Position numbers and translations under genes: made by a program. Below are positions 61,471 through 64,000 of a stretch of 64,000 nt of DNA, piece after piece (the stretch's first letter is position 1; the number at the start of each line of letters is the position of its first letter). A model generated the notes under the pieces. That model saw only the letters and a program-made list of their open reading frames with translations. It was not told the DNA's origin and did no database searches. Source of the DNA: PUPG01 sp041686485 (lineage in GTDB: Bacteria > Bacteroidota > Bacteroidia > Bacteroidales > UBA7960); contig JAWLDT010000002.1 in the NCBI GenBank assembly GCA_041686485.1, positions 24,272 through 88,271 of the forward strand. Reading direction: 5' to 3'.

Positions 61471-63726
61471 ATGCGGACGATCATTTGCTCTTTACTCCTG
61501 CCCCTTTTGCTTGTTTTTACAGCATATGATGGCAAAACCTTGCCTGCAGCAACCAGGACCGATGGTGACAAATCCATCGGACTAACGCTTAGCGGCGGCG
61601 GCGCAAGGGGGCTTGCCCATGCCGGGGTGCTGCATGTGCTGGATAGCCTGGGAGTCAAAATAGACTATATTACCGGGACAAGTATGGGAAGTATAGCGGC
61701 AGGCATGTATGCTTCAGGCTATTCCGCCAAAGAAATTGAAGAGTTTGCCCTTGGGATGAACTGGGATGAAATGTTCACCCGGAGCAGTCACCTCAGTTAC
61801 ATTCACCCTGCAAGAAGAGAGGACCACAGGAAATTCTTCCTGGAAGTTCCGGTGGCCAACCGGAAAATTCAGTTACAAACCGGTGCCGTTGAAGGGCAGC
61901 AACTATGGAACACCCTGAATGAAGTATTCCTGCACGTTCACGACATCAATGATTTCAGTCAACTGGACATCCCCTTTAAATGCATAGCCACCAACGTGGA
62001 AACCGGTGAGGCGGTGGTCATGAAAGAAGGCAACCTAATTACGGCTATCCGGGCCTCCATGGCCATCCCCGCCGTATTCAGAACGGTAGAGCGAGACGGG
62101 ATGAAACTGATTGACGGAGGCGTAGTGAATAATTTCCCTGTGGTTGAAGCCAAAAATATGGGGGCAGATTTTGTGATCGGCGTGAATGTTTCACAAGGGT
62201 TAAGACCTGCAGAAGAACTGACCAACCCCATTGACATCATCTATCAAATGGGATTTTACAGTGATGCCAGGTCTTTTACACAAAACAGGGAGGCCACTGA
62301 CCTGTATATTGAACCGGAACTTAAGGGGTATACGGCAGCCAGCTTCGAACACACAAAAGAGATCATTGAACAAGGAAAAATTGCAGCCCGTAAAATGATC
62401 GATCAACTACGCGAACTGCCCGTAACCGAACAGCGCAGGGAAGGCAATATAGCCGAACAAAGGGAAAATATGCAGATTGTCATAGATAGCTTGCATTTCA
62501 ACGGATTAGAAAATGTCCGCCCATGGTTTGCAAGGAATTCAATGAATATTGTCCCCGGAGACACCCTCACTTCTTCGGAGTTAACAAGAGGAATCAACAG
62601 GCTATTTGCGACAGGCTATTTTGAACGGGTGCACTATAATTTACAATCAGATGAAGACCAAAAAGGGGTCACACTGATCATAAAAGCAAAGGAACTACCC
62701 TTTACCAGCCTGGCAGCAGCCGTTCATTTCAGTTCATTTTCGGGGGTTGGCCTGATCGGAAAAGTCGGGAGTGAAAGATTGTTCACTTACAATGCCATGG
62801 GTGAACTGGTCATTCTGGCCGGCGAAAATCCCGCTTTTAAAAGCCGGCTGCTATACTATACCGGTGACCGGCGCCGTGCATGGTTTGACCTGATGAACGA
62901 AGGACGCATCATCACTTTCCCGATATATGAAGATTTCCAGCGCAGGGCAGAATATCGGCAGGGATACTTTAGAAGTGAGTTATCCTTTAACAAAACTTCC
63001 GGGCCTGACGGTTATTTCTCCGTGGGTTCAGGTTTCATTTTCCGGGAATTGTCTCCCGTAATAAGAGGCAGGATCACAATTGAAGGACACATGAGGGCAT
63101 TTGATGCTTTTGCCAGGTACAAGCTTAATGGGTTGAACAGGAACTCCTTTCCCACTTCCGGACAATATATTGAAGCATCCGCTTCCTATCATTTTAATCA
63201 AAAACCCTCGCTTTCCACACTACGGCTGGATGGCGAGGATTCAAGCCTGGAAGACATGGGTATTGAAATAGGAAACTACTTACGGGCAAAACTTAACTGG
63301 GAAAGATACGTTCCGATCAGCAAAACACTGACCCAACTATTACAACTCCAGTTCGGATATACATTTGATTACACCCAGGGCTTTATTAATAGTTTTAATG
63401 TGGGCGGCACGTATGATTTTCTGGAGAACCAGATTACCTTCTGGGGACTGAATGAGTATGAATTAATGACCGAATCTATCATTGCAGGTCAGCTTGGCTA
63501 TCAATACCATATAGGACGAGGGCTTTATGCTTCAGCAATTACAAACGCTGCGTTATATGATTTCAGGCTAGACAGGCCGGAAGAGATTGCCTCAGACAAC
63601 ATGGTTTACGGAGGCGCGCTGTCATTGGGCTATGACTCCCTGATCGGACCTTTTGAGCTTACCTTTGCATACAGCCCTCAGTCCAAAAGAATTGCCGGTT
63701 ACCTGAACCTTGGATGGGCTTTTTGA
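61471..63726 (+). CDS. Patatin-like phospholipase fused to Omp85-type barrel
   Basis: 751 residues. A signal peptide spans about 1-20. The patatin domain (about 35-300) has the oxyanion loop SGGGARG (41-47), the nucleophile S71 in GTSMGS and the catalytic Asp D215 in IDGGVVNN, so the Ser-Asp dyad is complete. A POTRA-like segment follows (about 335-415, with LTSSELTRGINRLFATGYF), then a C-terminal beta barrel (about 420-751) ending YLNLGWAF with the terminal Phe. The layout resembles PlpD-type type V secretion proteins, but is common in Bacteroidota. It likely displays or secretes a lipase at the outer membrane. Confidence 0.92.
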   Translation: MRTIICSLLLPLLLVFTAYDGKTLPAATRTDGDKSIGLTLSGGGARGLAHAGVLHVLDSLGVKIDYITGTSMGSIAAGMYASGYSAKEIEEFALGMNWDEMFTRSSHLSYIHPARREDHRKFFLEVPVANRKIQLQTGAVEGQQLWNTLNEVFLHVHDINDFSQLDIPFKCIATNVETGEAVVMKEGNLITAIRASMAIPAVFRTVERDGMKLIDGGVVNNFPVVEAKNMGADFVIGVNVSQGLRPAEELTNPIDIIYQMGFYSDARSFTQNREATDLYIEPELKGYTAASFEHTKEIIEQGKIAARKMIDQLRELPVTEQRREGNIAEQRENMQIVIDSLHFNGLENVRPWFARNSMNIVPGDTLTSSELTRGINRLFATGYFERVHYNLQSDEDQKGVTLIIKAKELPFTSLAAAVHFSSFSGVGLIGKVGSERLFTYNAMGELVILAGENPAFKSRLLYYTGDRRRAWFDLMNEGRIITFPIYEDFQRRAEYRQGYFRSELSFNKTSGPDGYFSVGSGFIFRELSPVIRGRITIEGHMRAFDAFARYKLNGLNRNSFPTSGQYIEASASYHFNQKPSLSTLRLDGEDSSLEDMGIEIGNYLRAKLNWERYVPISKTLTQLLQLQFGYTFDYTQGFINSFNVGGTYDFLENQITFWGLNEYELMTESIIAGQLGYQYHIGRGLYASAITNAALYDFRLDRPEEIASDNMVYGGALSLGYDSLIGPFELTFAYSPQSKRIAGYLNLGWAF

Positions 63727-63900
63727 TTTGCTGCTGCAAGGCAGCCCGGCAGCGAGCGGGGGTTGCACCCCACAAACCAACAACCAACAACCAAATAGCC
63801 CGCCCCAAAACCACAGCCAACTTCCCCAACCCTCAGGCCACGAGAACCAACAACCGCGAGGGACGCCAGCCCCGAACAAACCAACAATCATCAACTAAAA
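63727..63900 (+). repeat. C/A-rich repeat tract after the patatin gene
   Basis: A short hairpin (GGGGT / ACCCC, 63759-63771) is followed by CAACAAC-type repeats from about 63776 and further copies near 63846 and 63881. The + strand is nearly devoid of T from 63772 to 63897. An open frame on the + strand would give a Pro/Gln/Asn-rich peptide with no protein features, so the tract is taken as non-coding. Confidence 0.5.
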
Positions 63901-63920
63901 TATCCGGCGATCATCTTAGT

Positions 63921-63986
63921 GTGTACTTTCACAAGGCATCTGCCGATGTGAAAGTGCTACACGAAGGGATCCCGCGTAATGCGGGA
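63921..63986. repeat. Paired hairpins, REP-like element
   Basis: First hairpin: ACTTTCAC / GTGAAAGT (63925-63955) with outer GTGT / ACAC and inner GGCA / TGCC stems. Second hairpin: TCCCGC / GCGGGA with loop GTAAT (63970-63986). The two lie eight bases apart. The arrangement resembles repetitive extragenic palindromes; number of copies elsewhere is unknown. Confidence 0.5.
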
Positions 63987-64000
63987 CGACATATCATCTG

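Noticed and set aside
1..64000. CRISPR arrays, phage, insertion sequences, toxin-antitoxin pairs
   Set aside because: No regularly spaced repeats, no transposase or integrase motifs and no paired small toxin/antitoxin genes were found on either strand.

Overview
The window looks like chromosomal DNA of a member of the Bacteroidota, most likely the Bacteroidales/Marinilabiliales side. Three things suggest this. Many genes are preceded by the Bacteroidota-type -7 box TAnnTTTG, and Shine-Dalgarno sequences are almost absent. Lineage-typical families occur (DUF4294, DUF4290, the Bacteroidota putative porin, a patatin-Omp85 protein, TPR histidine kinases). A single-chain pyruvate:ferredoxin oxidoreductase points to an anaerobic or facultative life style. 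No phage, insertion sequence, CRISPR array or rRNA operon was seen.

Layout. 1-176 is the start of a secreted protein running off the left edge. 386-7854 is a five-gene surface-glycan cluster on the + strand: a formyltransferase-like/GINT-like fusion, a GNAT acetyltransferase, a Wzx-type flippase, a GT4 glycosyltransferase and an asparagine-synthetase-like amide ligase. It is interrupted by tRNA-His on the opposite strand. 7967-13846 is a mixed region: secreted thioredoxin, orphan OppC-like permease, Pcm, a Gfo/Idh/MocA oxidoreductase, a polyprenyl-phosphate sugar-1-phosphate transferase and a DUF4294 protein. 13934-17306 is the protein-quality operon tig-clpP-clpX. 17716-23431 holds tRNA-Leu, a TPR sensor kinase, a Na/Pi cotransporter and enolase.

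23562-41974 (minus strand) is one continuous translation/transcription block of 32 genes. It reads rpsL-rpsG-fusA-rpsJ, then the S10, spc and alpha groups, down to rpoA-rplQ. There is no tuf after fusA and no adk between secY and map. It begins at two promoter boxes near 42061-42177 and ends at a strong intrinsic terminator at 23494-23528. The only large internal gap, between rplP and rpmC, carries a promoter-like box and a hairpin. rplQ has an unusual acidic tail of about 150 residues.

42284-55545 contains a secreted S9-family hydrolase, a UvrD/PcrA helicase, a DUF4290 protein and murA, which has Asp in place of the fosfomycin-target Cys. It continues with grpE-dnaJ, a two-gene ABC-2 exporter, a sigma-54-type response regulator lacking a DNA-binding domain, a fragment of an erythromycin-esterase-like gene and an uncharacterised outer-membrane protein. 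55630-63726 carries the pyruvate:ferredoxin oxidoreductase, the porin and the patatin-Omp85 protein. The last 274 bases are a non-coding C/A-rich tract followed by two strong hairpins, resembling a dispersed intergenic repeat.

Most of the window is conserved housekeeping sequence. The parts least explained by known biology are the glycan cluster at 386-7854, the L17 tail, the orphan outer-membrane protein at 54256-55545, the rplP-rpmC leader and the terminal repeat. All functions are read from the sequence and family knowledge; no database search was run.
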